From Pseudomonadota bacterium (lineage in GTDB: Bacteria > Pseudomonadota > Alphaproteobacteria > Acetobacterales > Acetobacteraceae), in contig JAJZHU010000075.1 in the NCBI GenBank assembly GCA_021798375.1, positions 1-9,371 of the forward strand: a DNA stretch of 9,371 nucleotides. Direction: 5' to 3'. Positions within the stretch are counted from its first letter, which is position 1; every line of letters begins with the position of its first letter. Shown here piece by piece: positions 1 through 6,330 of this stretch. The notes beneath the pieces are model-generated. The model made no database searches. It worked only from the letters and a program-made list of their open reading frames with translations, and was not told the origin of the DNA. The translations under genes were made by a program, and so were the position numbers.

Positions 1-120
1 TACACCGAGTCTAGAACCCTCACGGCCCGCGCCGGAATCCCCTAAACACAAAAAAATCACCACGCCGACTCAATTATTTATCAACAGGCCCTAAGTAGTT
101 TCCGAGGGCTGAAATTCGAC

Positions 121-165
121 GCTTGCAAGAGTATTTCAATCAAACTGATTGAATCATTTGCAAGC
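121..165. repeat. Bipartite inverted repeat upstream of the Spy-like gene
   Basis: There are two nested perfect inverted repeats. The outer arms are GCTTGCAA (121-128) and TTGCAAGC (158-165), and the inner arms are TTCAATCA (135-142) and TGATTGAA (146-153), separated by only AAC. A 6-by-4 asymmetric internal loop separates the two stems. The element ends 18 bp before the ATG at 184 and 4 bp before the AAAGG ribosome-binding site (170-174). It could be an operator for a dimeric repressor or activator, or an RNA stem-loop in the mRNA leader that affects translation or stability. No T tract follows on either strand, so it is not an intrinsic terminator. The symmetry is directly visible; the function is inferred. 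Confidence 0.6.
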
Positions 166-183
166 TCAGAAAGGCTCTCGCCG

Positions 184-705
184 ATGTCCTCCACCCTCCG
201 CCGCTTTGCCAAAACAGCCCCCATCGCCTGCAGTTTGACGCTGTCCGCTTTGTTGGGGAGCGTGTTTATCGCCGCCCCGCTCGGCGTTGCACATGCCCAA
301 TCCATGGCCACTTCCCCCACCCCAATGCGGCACAGTCCTGCCGCCGCACGCCCAAGCAACCCGGAAACGGTTGAAATGCGCATCGCCAATCTTCATACCG
401 ATCTGCAAATCACCCCCGCCGAGGAAGCCGATTGGAAGGTCGTCGCGCAAACCATGCGCGACAATGCCGCCAATATGGAAAGCCTGCGTTCAGACAAATC
501 CATGCAAGATCCGAGTTCCGTGACCGCGGTGCAGAATCTTGCCACGTATCAGAAATTTGCCGAGGCGCACGTCGATGGGCTGAAGCGGCTAATTCCGGCC
601 TTCCAGACGCTTTATAATGAAATGCCGGCAGCGCAACAGAAGGTTGCCGACCGTGTGTTTCAAAGTTTTGACGCCCGGCGTGCGGGGATGAAGGCTCACC
701 ACTAG
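184..705 (+). CDS. Spy/CpxP-like (LTXXQ-type) periplasmic protein
   Basis: A 173-residue exported helical protein. Residues 1-38 form a signal peptide: basic RR at 6-7, a hydrophobic core at about 12-34, and an AHA cleavage site after residue 38. A Pro/Ala-rich linker follows (about 39-60), then a helical domain (about 62-165). The segment LQITPAEEADW (74-84) fits the LTXXQ motif of Spy/CpxP proteins, and MPAAQQKVADRVF (147-159) looks like the second degenerate copy of that motif. In enterobacteria this family includes ATP-independent chaperones of the envelope stress response; the alphaproteobacterial members are mostly uncharacterised, so chaperone activity is an inference. The ATG at 184 is preceded by AAAGG with 9-nt spacing. 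The inverted repeat at 121-165 sits directly upstream. A second exported-protein gene follows 57 bp downstream on the same strand, which suggests a shared envelope role. Confidence 0.8.
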   Translation: MSSTLRRFAKTAPIACSLTLSALLGSVFIAAPLGVAHAQSMATSPTPMRHSPAAARPSNPETVEMRIANLHTDLQITPAEEADWKVVAQTMRDNAANMESLRSDKSMQDPSSVTAVQNLATYQKFAEAHVDGLKRLIPAFQTLYNEMPAAQQKVADRVFQSFDARRAGMKAHH

Positions 706-715
706 CAGTTGGTTG

Positions 716-738
716 GGATCGCGCGGTTGACGCGATTC
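716..738 (+). other. Stem-loop between the two exported-protein genes
   Basis: GGATCGCG (716-723) pairs with CGCGATTC (731-738), giving 8 bp with one G-U pair and a 7-nt loop. It lies between the stop of the Spy-like gene (703-705) and the ribosome-binding site of the next gene (750-757). No T tract follows, so termination is unlikely. It may stabilise the upstream message or tune expression of the downstream gene. This could also be a chance occurrence. Confidence 0.3.
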
Positions 739-749
739 GCATACTTATC

Positions 750-765
750 AAAGGAGGTCGCTTTG
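750..765 (+). promoter_or_regulatory. Near-consensus ribosome-binding site that fixes a TTG start
   Basis: AAAGGAGG (750-757) lies 5 nt before an in-frame TTG (763-765). This is the strongest Shine-Dalgarno match I saw in the window, and it sets the start of the following gene at TTG rather than at the further upstream in-frame TTG at 709. The resulting N-terminus is a clean signal peptide, which supports the choice. Confidence 0.75.
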
Positions 766-1053
766 ACCTGTGTTATCAATACCAAAAGACTTGCCGTCGG
801 AATCGCGGTTGCTGTCGGTTTGACGTTTGGCGCCATGACCGGGATGGCGCACGCGGATGGACATTGGGGTCATCGAGGAGATCGGGGGCATCGGGGGCAT
901 TGGGGGCATGATCGCGGGGGTGACCAATGGACCGGGGGATATTATTCCGAACCACCTGTGGTGTATTCACCGCCGTACTATTACGAGCCGCCGATGGTTT
1001 ATGGACCTGGTATCGGCATCTACACGCCAGGCCTAAGTGTCAACATTCATTAG
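763..1053 (+). CDS. Small exported His/Gly-rich and Tyr/Pro-rich protein
   Basis: A 96-residue protein of unknown function. The first 31 residues are a signal peptide with a basic start (KR at 8-9), a hydrophobic core and an AHA cleavage site. Next comes a short His/Gly/Arg segment built from repeated GHRG, GHWG and GDRG units, encoded by imperfect 9-bp DNA repeats around 865-921. The tail is rich in Tyr and Pro (PPVVYSPPYYYEPPMVYGPG) and ends in GIGIYTPGLSVNIH. Small secreted proteins with this Gly/His plus Tyr/Pro layout are common in alphaproteobacteria and are mostly annotated hypothetical. The histidines could bind metal, but no defined site is visible. The TTG start is chosen for the excellent ribosome-binding site at 750-757. 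A strong terminator follows the stop. It may be co-transcribed with the Spy-like gene. Confidence 0.75.
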   Translation: MTCVINTKRLAVGIAVAVGLTFGAMTGMAHADGHWGHRGDRGHRGHWGHDRGGDQWTGGYYSEPPVVYSPPYYYEPPMVYGPGIGIYTPGLSVNIH

Positions 1054-1074
1054 AATGTGATTATTTAATAAATG

Positions 1075-1139
1075 GGCAGAAAACCTGTAACACGCCGGTT
1101 GCGCGCATAACCGGCGTGTTGCGGGATTTCTGCCTTTTT
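1075..1139 (+). terminator. Long intrinsic terminator between convergent genes
   Basis: Arms run 1075-1100 and 1109-1134. The inner 12 bp are perfect (AACACGCCGGTT at 1089-1100 with AACCGGCGTGTT at 1109-1120, 8-nt loop). Below it are 5 further pairs including two G-U, one A-A mismatch, and a perfect 8-bp base (GGCAGAAA 1075-1082 with TTTCTGCC 1127-1134). The hairpin is followed immediately by TTTTT (1135-1139). It terminates the plus-strand genes. On the minus strand the same hairpin lies just after the dnaE stop codon and is followed by an AT-rich stretch (CATTTATTAAATAAT), so it may work in both directions. Confidence 0.85.
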
Positions 1140-4100
1140 AACTTTCCTCAATCCGCGTCACGCCGGCCAGTAATTTGATCGCCTGCGCCAATTTTGGCGT
1201 CACATTATATCCGCCGGGCAACGCGATTTCGATCTCGCGTTCATTTTCCACCCTGGGCACCAACACCACGCGGCCGCGGCCTTTTTCACGTTCGAGCAAA
1301 TTACGAATATGCGGCACGGCTTCGGTGGCCTCCAACCACACGCGCAAGCCCGCGCCCACTTGCGACGCGGCAATCTCCAGCGATGTGACATCCTGTGCCG
1401 TCACGCGCAAAGATTCGCCTTCCATGCGCAAATCGCATGTAACCATCACCGAGGCACCGGCCTCCAAAAATTCATGGGCGCGGCCAAGAACCTCGCTGAA
1501 CATCGTCACTTCATACGATCCGCCCTGATCGGAAAGCCGCACCCAGGCCATTTTGCCGCCGGTGCGGGTGGGGCGCGTTTTAACATTGATCACGGAACCG
1601 GCCAATTTAACCCGCCCGCCACCGACCTCGGCGCGGGCCTGCATTTGGCTGCTGGGGATCACGCCCATGCGGCGCAGCAGCGGTCCATAGGCTTCAAGCG
1701 GGTGGGAGGTGAGATGGAATCCCACGGCTTCCGCCTCGAAACCCAAACGTTCCAGATCCGGCCATTCGGCAACATCGGCCAGCCGCAGTTCTTCGGGCTT
1801 GTTGCCGCCGCCAAACAGGCCGATCTGGCCGCTGTTGCTTTCCTCGGCGGATACTTGCGCACGACGGATGATGGTCTCGGCCGAAGCGAAAATGCGCGCG
1901 CGGCGCCGATCGATCGGATCGAATGCACCTGCGCGGGCCAGATTTTCGATCTGCATCTTGTTGATATTTTTCGGATCGATGCGGGCGGCAAATTCCGCCA
2001 GACTGGTGAACGGTTTGTCGCCACGGGCCGCCACCAGCGCCGTCATCGCCGCCTCGCCAACTTTCTTGACCGCCGCAAGCGCATAGCGGATCGATTGCTT
2101 GCCGGCAGGGTCCACTTCAATCGCGAAACGCGCCTTGGATCGGTTGATATCGGGCGGCAAAACATCGATCCCCAGGCGTCGTGCTTCCTGGCGCAGAGCG
2201 GCGAGCTTGTCGGTATTGCTCATCGCCAAATCCATGCAGGCGGCAATAAAGGCAACCGGATGATTGGCTTTCATCCAGGCCGTTTGATAGGCCACCAAAG
2301 CATAGGCGGCAGCGTGCGATTTGTTAAAGCCATAGTCGGCAAATTTCGCCATCATATCGAACACTTCGGTGGCGATGGCGGGCTCGATACCCTGCATTTG
2401 GGCGCCGGCCTCGAAAATCTGCCGTTGCGCATCCATCTCGGCGCGGTTTTTTTTACCCATTGCACGGCGCAACAGATCGGCGCCGCCCAGCGAATATCCA
2501 GCCATGCGCTGCGAAATCTGCATCACCTGTTCCTGATAGACCATGATGCCATGGGTCTCTTCCAGAATTTCGCGGATGCATTCATGCGGGCTTTGCCAGG
2601 CATCGCCATGTTTGCGCGCGCAGTAATCGGGAATATTGGCCATTGGGCCGGGACGATAAAGCGCCACCGCCGCAATCAGATCTTCAAATCGATCCGGCCG
2701 CATCATCCGCAAGACATCGCGCATGCCTTGGCTTTCAAACTGGAACACCCCGCCGGCATCGCCGTGCGCCAGCATGTCGTAAGTAATCTTGTCATCCAGC
2801 GGCAGCAACGTAAGATCGACCGAAACGCCAAGTTCGGCCAGCATCCGCACCGCGCGCTGCAAGATCGTGAGGGTGGTGAGGCCCAAAAAATCGAATTTCA
2901 CCAATCCCGCCTGTTCGACATATTTCATCGAATATTGCGTGACCAGATCATCGGATTTCTGATCGCGGTACAGCGGCACCAATTCGATCAATGGGCGATC
3001 GCCAATTACCACCCCGGCCGCATGGGTGGAAGCGTGGCGATAGAGTCCCTCTAATTGCAAGCCAATTTCCAGCAATCGTTTGATCGCTTCGTCGGTATCA
3101 CGCATTTCCTGCAGTTTTGGTTCGCCATCGATGGCTTGCTGCAAGGTCGTGGGTTTGGCCGGATTGTTGGGGATCAATTCGGCAACCTTGTTGGTCTGGC
3201 CGAACGGCAATCCCAACACGCGCCCCACGTCGCGCACGGCGGCGCGTGCCTGCAATTTACCAAAGGTGATAATCTGCGCCACGCGATCGGCGCCATATTC
3301 GCGCCGCACATAGGAAATCACTTCATCCCGGCGATCCTGACAGAAATCGATGTCGAAGTCGGGCATGGATATGCGCTCGGGATTTAAAAACCGCTCGAAT
3401 AGCAAATTAAAACGCAGCGGGTCCAGATCGGTGATGGTAAGAGCATAAGCCACCAAGGATCCGGCACCCGATCCACGGCCTGGCCCCACGGGAATGTCGT
3501 GCGCTTTGGCCCATTGAATAAAATCAGCCACGATCAGAAAATATCCCGGAAATCCCATGCGGGCGATCACGTCAAGCTCGAATTTCAAGCGTTCCTGATA
3601 GCGCGCGCATGTTTCTTCATCCGCATTCATCGCGGCAAGGCGTTTTTCCAAGCCCTCGTGAGCCATGGCGCGCACGGTTTGGTCTTCCGTGGCGCCCTCG
3701 CGCACTTTGGGACAAATCGGCAGCAAGGGTTTGCGCGTGGTCGCCATCACCGCACAGCGTTGGGCAATGGCCATGGTATTGTCACAGGCTTCGGGAAGAT
3801 CGGCGAACAGGGCGCGCATCATATCCGCTGGTTTGAACCAATGCTCCCGCGTCACCCGGCGTCGCTCGGCTTCGGAAAGCGTCCGCCCTTCGGCGATGCA
3901 CAGCAACGCATCGTGCGCTTCATACATCGAAGGCTTGGCAAAGAAACATTCGTTGGTGGCAACCAGCGGAGCGCGATATTGATCCGCCAGCGTGATCAAT
4001 CCGGGTTCGACCGATTTTTCGGCGTGGAGCCCATGACGATGCAATTCCACCATGGCGCGATCGGGGAACGCCTCGCACACCCGTGCCAACCAGGCTTCGG

Positions 4101-4554
4101 CTTCGGCCCGGCGTCCTTCGGCCAGCAGCCGAAACAATGGCCCGCGCGTGCCGCCCGACAGCAAAATCAGCCCTTCGGCATTTTCAAATAGGCGCTGCTC
4201 GCTGATTTGCGGCAACAACCCTGCCTCGGCATCAAGAAAACTGTGCGACGACAGCCGCTGTAGATTGGCGAGCCCCGCGGCATTTTGTGCCAGCAGTACA
4301 ATCGGATCCGGCGCCAAATTCAGCCCATCGGTGCGGGTAATTGAAACCTGACACCCCATGATCGGCTGCACGCCCTTGGCGCTGCACGCCTGGCTGAATT
4401 CCAACCCGCCGAACATATTATTGCTATCGCTAATCGCCACCGCCGGCATTCCGGCGTCATAGGCCAATGCCGCGATCTTGTCCGCTTTGATGGCGCCCTC
4501 GCTCAGGGAATAGGCGGAATGAACGCGGAGGTGAATGAAATTGCTATGGGGCAT
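1138..4554 (-). CDS. dnaE: DNA polymerase III subunit alpha (DnaE1 type)
   Basis: The 1138-residue catalytic subunit of the replicative DNA polymerase. Domain order matches the family. An N-terminal PHP domain starts with HLRVHSAYSLSEG (8-20). The palm and fingers carry GPGRGSGAGS (357-366), PDFDIDF with catalytic D401 and D403, and KFDFLGL with the third catalytic Asp at D555; these positions equal the E. coli numbering. Then come GVFQFES (602-608), ALYRPGPM (631-638) and YQEQVMQI (673-680). A helix-hairpin-helix region leads to a beta-clamp-binding motif QIGLF (910-914), followed by an OB-fold (about 984-1060) and a C-terminal domain. Length is normal for DnaE1 (about 1160). The PHP metal ligands are degenerate (R10 for His in HxH, S44 in place of His, E202-C203-F204 where active forms have Asp-x-His), as in E. 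coli, so proofreading is presumably supplied by a separate DnaQ. The ATG at 4554 aligns with the E. coli start, although no clear Shine-Dalgarno sequence precedes it. Confidence 0.98.
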   Translation of the reverse strand: MPHSNFIHLRVHSAYSLSEGAIKADKIAALAYDAGMPAVAISDSNNMFGGLEFSQACSAKGVQPIMGCQVSITRTDGLNLAPDPIVLLAQNAAGLANLQRLSSHSFLDAEAGLLPQISEQRLFENAEGLILLSGGTRGPLFRLLAEGRRAEAEAWLARVCEAFPDRAMVELHRHGLHAEKSVEPGLITLADQYRAPLVATNECFFAKPSMYEAHDALLCIAEGRTLSEAERRRVTREHWFKPADMMRALFADLPEACDNTMAIAQRCAVMATTRKPLLPICPKVREGATEDQTVRAMAHEGLEKRLAAMNADEETCARYQERLKFELDVIARMGFPGYFLIVADFIQWAKAHDIPVGPGRGSGAGSLVAYALTITDLDPLRFNLLFERFLNPERISMPDFDIDFCQDRRDEVISYVRREYGADRVAQIITFGKLQARAAVRDVGRVLGLPFGQTNKVAELIPNNPAKPTTLQQAIDGEPKLQEMRDTDEAIKRLLEIGLQLEGLYRHASTHAAGVVIGDRPLIELVPLYRDQKSDDLVTQYSMKYVEQAGLVKFDFLGLTTLTILQRAVRMLAELGVSVDLTLLPLDDKITYDMLAHGDAGGVFQFESQGMRDVLRMMRPDRFEDLIAAVALYRPGPMANIPDYCARKHGDAWQSPHECIREILEETHGIMVYQEQVMQISQRMAGYSLGGADLLRRAMGKKNRAEMDAQRQIFEAGAQMQGIEPAIATEVFDMMAKFADYGFNKSHAAAYALVAYQTAWMKANHPVAFIAACMDLAMSNTDKLAALRQEARRLGIDVLPPDINRSKARFAIEVDPAGKQSIRYALAAVKKVGEAAMTALVAARGDKPFTSLAEFAARIDPKNINKMQIENLARAGAFDPIDRRRARIFASAETIIRRAQVSAEESNSGQIGLFGGGNKPEELRLADVAEWPDLERLGFEAEAVGFHLTSHPLEAYGPLLRRMGVIPSSQMQARAEVGGGRVKLAGSVINVKTRPTRTGGKMAWVRLSDQGGSYEVTMFSEVLGRAHEFLEAGASVMVTCDLRMEGESLRVTAQDVTSLEIAASQVGAGLRVWLEATEAVPHIRNLLEREKGRGRVVLVPRVENEREIEIALPGGYNVTPKLAQAIKLLAGVTRIEES

Positions 4555-4611
4555 GGCGCCAGGTTAGCAAAGGAACGGGGCGATAAGAACATCAATTCTT
4601 AAATTGGAGGA

Positions 4612-4641
4612 GGGATGGGATGTTTTTTTTCATCCCATCCC
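4612..4641 (-). terminator. Hairpin after the QorB-like gene, possible weak terminator
   Basis: A perfect 11-bp inverted repeat, GGGATGGGATG (4612-4622) and CATCCCATCCC (4631-4641), encloses a loop of eight T on the plus strand (eight A in the minus-strand transcript). It lies 9 bp after the stop of the minus-strand gene ending at 4651 and about 58 bp before the dnaE start. The minus-strand tail (TCCTCCAATTT) is only weakly U-rich, so this is not a textbook terminator. The homopolymer is in the loop rather than after the stem. Confidence 0.45.
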
Positions 4642-4650
4642 AAGGGAGGG

Positions 4651-5532
4651 CTATTTCAGGCCGGATTTATAATCTTCCAAAAACCGCCTGAAATTGCGGG
4701 GCGGACGTCCGGCGATGGTTTCGTAATCGGACGTAACAAGGTCGTATTCCCCGGCTTCCAGCGCCTTTAAAGTAAACACCGAACTCCGCGCCGCAAATTC
4801 CGGCAGACCCATCGTATGCATCATATAATCCGCCCAATCCTCCACGGGCATGTTGCGATAGACGATGTTCTTCTCGAACACTTCCGACAAAAGGGCCGCG
4901 ATTTGCGCACCTGTCACGGATTCGGCCATGGTTTCAGTATAAATACGGTTTTTATGTCCATCACCGACCAACACTTTGGCGGCCGAAAATGCCAAATCGT
5001 CGCGGGCAATATGCGCGGCGGCGCGTTCCCCGCCCGGCCGGGTGAATATTCCGGTGGAGAGCGTTTGCTCCAGATCGTCGAGCACGGCGTCGGCGTAAAC
5101 GGAATGGCGGAGAATGGTATAATTCATCCCGGAATTGATGATTTTCTGTTCCGTCGGGTAATGCACCAGCCGGCTATGTTCGGTGATCGCATCAGGACTT
5201 GCGTTGATGAAACTGGTGTAGATCACATGCCGCACGCCGGCCGCCTGGGCCGCCGTCAATGCGTTCGAGTGCATTTGAAATCGTTGGGTGTTGGGGCCGA
5301 CCGTGGAGACCATCAGAATCTTCTCGATTCCTGCCATCGCCGCCCCCAGCGTTTCCGGGGCGTTGAAATCCGCGTATCGGACCTCGATCCCCTTCGCCGT
5401 CAGATTCTGTGCAGCCTCAGACGAAGGATTCCGTGTGGTAACCACGAATCGTTCGCGGGGACCAAGCAACTGCCTTACATTTTCGATGGCGGCCTGTGCG
5501 AAATGGCCGTTGGCGCCTGTCACTAACAACAT
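4651..5532 (-). CDS. NmrA/QorB-like NAD(P)-binding oxidoreductase
   Basis: A 293-residue atypical short-chain dehydrogenase with a Rossmann fold. The nucleotide-binding motif TGANGHFA (5-12) is at the extreme N-terminus, followed by RNP at 34-36 where NADPH-preferring members bind phosphate. The order of motifs (KGIEVRYADFNAPETL 47-62, GVRHVIYTSF 99-108, YTILRHSVYAD 138-148, GRPPRNFRRFLEDY 275-288) matches the NAD(P)H:quinone oxidoreductase type 2 (QorB/YtfG) and NmrA-like group. The classical YxxxK dyad is not evident, as is usual in this group. QorB members reduce quinones; NmrA members are redox sensors without catalysis, and I cannot tell which applies. The ATG at 5532 has GGGAG at 5541-5545 with 8-nt spacing. 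A tandem 15-bp repeat and an extended -10 motif lie upstream. Confidence 0.85.
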   Translation of the reverse strand: MLLVTGANGHFAQAAIENVRQLLGPRERFVVTTRNPSSEAAQNLTAKGIEVRYADFNAPETLGAAMAGIEKILMVSTVGPNTQRFQMHSNALTAAQAAGVRHVIYTSFINASPDAITEHSRLVHYPTEQKIINSGMNYTILRHSVYADAVLDDLEQTLSTGIFTRPGGERAAAHIARDDLAFSAAKVLVGDGHKNRIYTETMAESVTGAQIAALLSEVFEKNIVYRNMPVEDWADYMMHTMGLPEFAARSSVFTLKALEAGEYDLVTSDYETIAGRPPRNFRRFLEDYKSGLK

Positions 5533-5554
5533 TTTTCATTCTCCCGTGGACGTT

Positions 5555-5584
5555 TGATTTCTTGGTGTCTGATTTCTTGGTGTC
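5555..5584. repeat. Perfect 15-bp tandem repeat upstream of the QorB-like gene
   Basis: TGATTTCTTGGTGTC occurs at 5555-5569 and again, identical and abutting, at 5570-5584. It lies 10 bp upstream of the Shine-Dalgarno GGGAG of the minus-strand gene starting at 5532, and downstream of the candidate promoter at 5659-5667. Direct repeats of this size near a start can be activator or repressor sites, or a slippage duplication. The repeat itself is certain; its role is unknown. Confidence 0.7.
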
Positions 5585-5658
5585 ACTGCCATGCCAATGC
5601 TATCGAAGCATCGGTTGGGCGAGAAGAAACTGGAGCCTTATCGTCCCATAAGTAAATC

Positions 5659-5667
5659 ATTATATCA
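5659..5667 (-). promoter_or_regulatory. Candidate extended -10 promoter for the QorB-like gene
   Basis: Read on the minus strand this is TGATATAAT, a perfect TATAAT with the TGn extension. It lies 127 bp upstream of the ATG at 5532, in the gap after the ParB-like gene. No good -35 hexamer is found 16-18 bp further upstream, which extended -10 promoters can tolerate. If used, the mRNA would have a leader of about 120 nt that contains the tandem repeat. Confidence 0.4.
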
Positions 5668-5683
5668 ATTTGATGGCGGGATT

Positions 5684-6307
5684 CTACGCCATCGTGAACG
5701 GCCCACACCACCCCGGCAAATAATTGGCGTCCTCACTTTTCGCCAATCCTATGGCCGCGGCAAGCGCTTCTTCCGGTGTTGCCTCGATCGTCCTGGGTTT
5801 GATCCGCCGCCGCAAAAAATCCGCCCATAAGAACTCATTGAACAATGTCGTTTCCTTGGCAAATCCGCCCGCGCGACGCAATTCGCCGGCCAGACTCCGG
5901 TATGGGTCATCCACCAATCCGCCGACGTGTTTCGGCAGATCGGTATGATTGCGGCGAACCCCATCGGCATCGTAAAGATGCATCCAGTTACGATTATCCA
6001 TGTAAACCCAAAATGAATTGCGTTCGAGCCTGGATAGATCGGCCACAACGGTAATCGCCACTTCGGCCACTTTTTCGTCGAACAGCGCCCGCGCCAGATG
6101 ATGATGATCGAGCACGTAATATTTCCCGCGCGGTCCCATCACCACCGGGATCAGATGCGAACCCAAAAATTCGGCTTTTTTCTTCTTGTCGTGTTCGCGC
6201 CAGCGTTCGCGCTTTTCCGCCACTTCGCGCATTCCCACCGTGATCTGCGTGGGGCATAATTCTTTAATCGGAATCGAATGAATGCGAGGCTCGCGGGGAA
6301 AGCTCAT
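5684..6307 (-). CDS. ParB-like (ParBc_2-type) protein
   Basis: A 207-residue protein resembling stand-alone ParB/Srx-fold proteins of the ParBc_2 group ("putative ParB-like nuclease"). The N-terminal segment RIHSIPIKELCPTQITVGM (8-26) resembles the family's opening strand. A basic stretch HDKKKKAEFLGSHLIPVVMG follows (39-58). The conserved core is KYYVLDHHHLARAL (62-75), whose DHHH (67-70) corresponds to the ParB box region. A C-terminal half rich in Trp and Arg (WVYMDNRNW, DDPYRSLAGELRRAG, FLWADFLRRR) completes it. No helix-turn-helix is apparent, so it is unlikely to be the chromosome-partitioning ParB. Function is unknown; proposals of nuclease or CTP-binding activity are inferences from the fold. 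I chose the ATG at 6307 (AAAGG 8 nt upstream, 23 bp after the GNAT gene) rather than the upstream in-frame start at 6388, which overlaps the GNAT gene and adds an unconserved-looking leader. Confidence 0.75.
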   Translation of the reverse strand: MSFPREPRIHSIPIKELCPTQITVGMREVAEKRERWREHDKKKKAEFLGSHLIPVVMGPRGKYYVLDHHHLARALFDEKVAEVAITVVADLSRLERNSFWVYMDNRNWMHLYDADGVRRNHTDLPKHVGGLVDDPYRSLAGELRRAGGFAKETTLFNEFLWADFLRRRIKPRTIEATPEEALAAAIGLAKSEDANYLPGWCGPFTMA

Positions 6308-6330
6308 GACACCGACCTTTGACAAAATGG

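Noticed and set aside
1..45. Short open frame ending in TAA at 43-45, possible 3' end of a gene left of the window
   Set aside because: Only 14 codons are visible with no recognisable similarity; an open frame of this length is expected by chance.
135..153. Possible FNR/FixK box in the inner palindrome
   Set aside because: The FNR/FixK consensus is TTGAT-N4-ATCAA. Here the half-sites are in the opposite order (TTCAATCA then TGATTGAA), so it does not match.
727..755. TTGACG as a -35 box for the small His/Gly-rich gene
   Set aside because: The hexamer is good, but a -10 at normal spacing would fall on the ribosome-binding site, leaving no room for a normal leader, and no TATAAT-like hexamer is present there.
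1309..3054. A 581-codon open frame on the plus strand opposite dnaE
   Set aside because: It lies wholly antisense to a clearly recognised dnaE, its translation is rich in His, Gly, Arg and Phe with no recognisable domain, and no ribosome-binding site was evident. It is a by-product of dnaE codon bias.
4566..4595. Minus-strand TTGATG with a TTTGCT -10 as the dnaE promoter
   Set aside because: The -10 matches only three of six bases and transcription would start almost at the ATG. Too weak to list as a feature.
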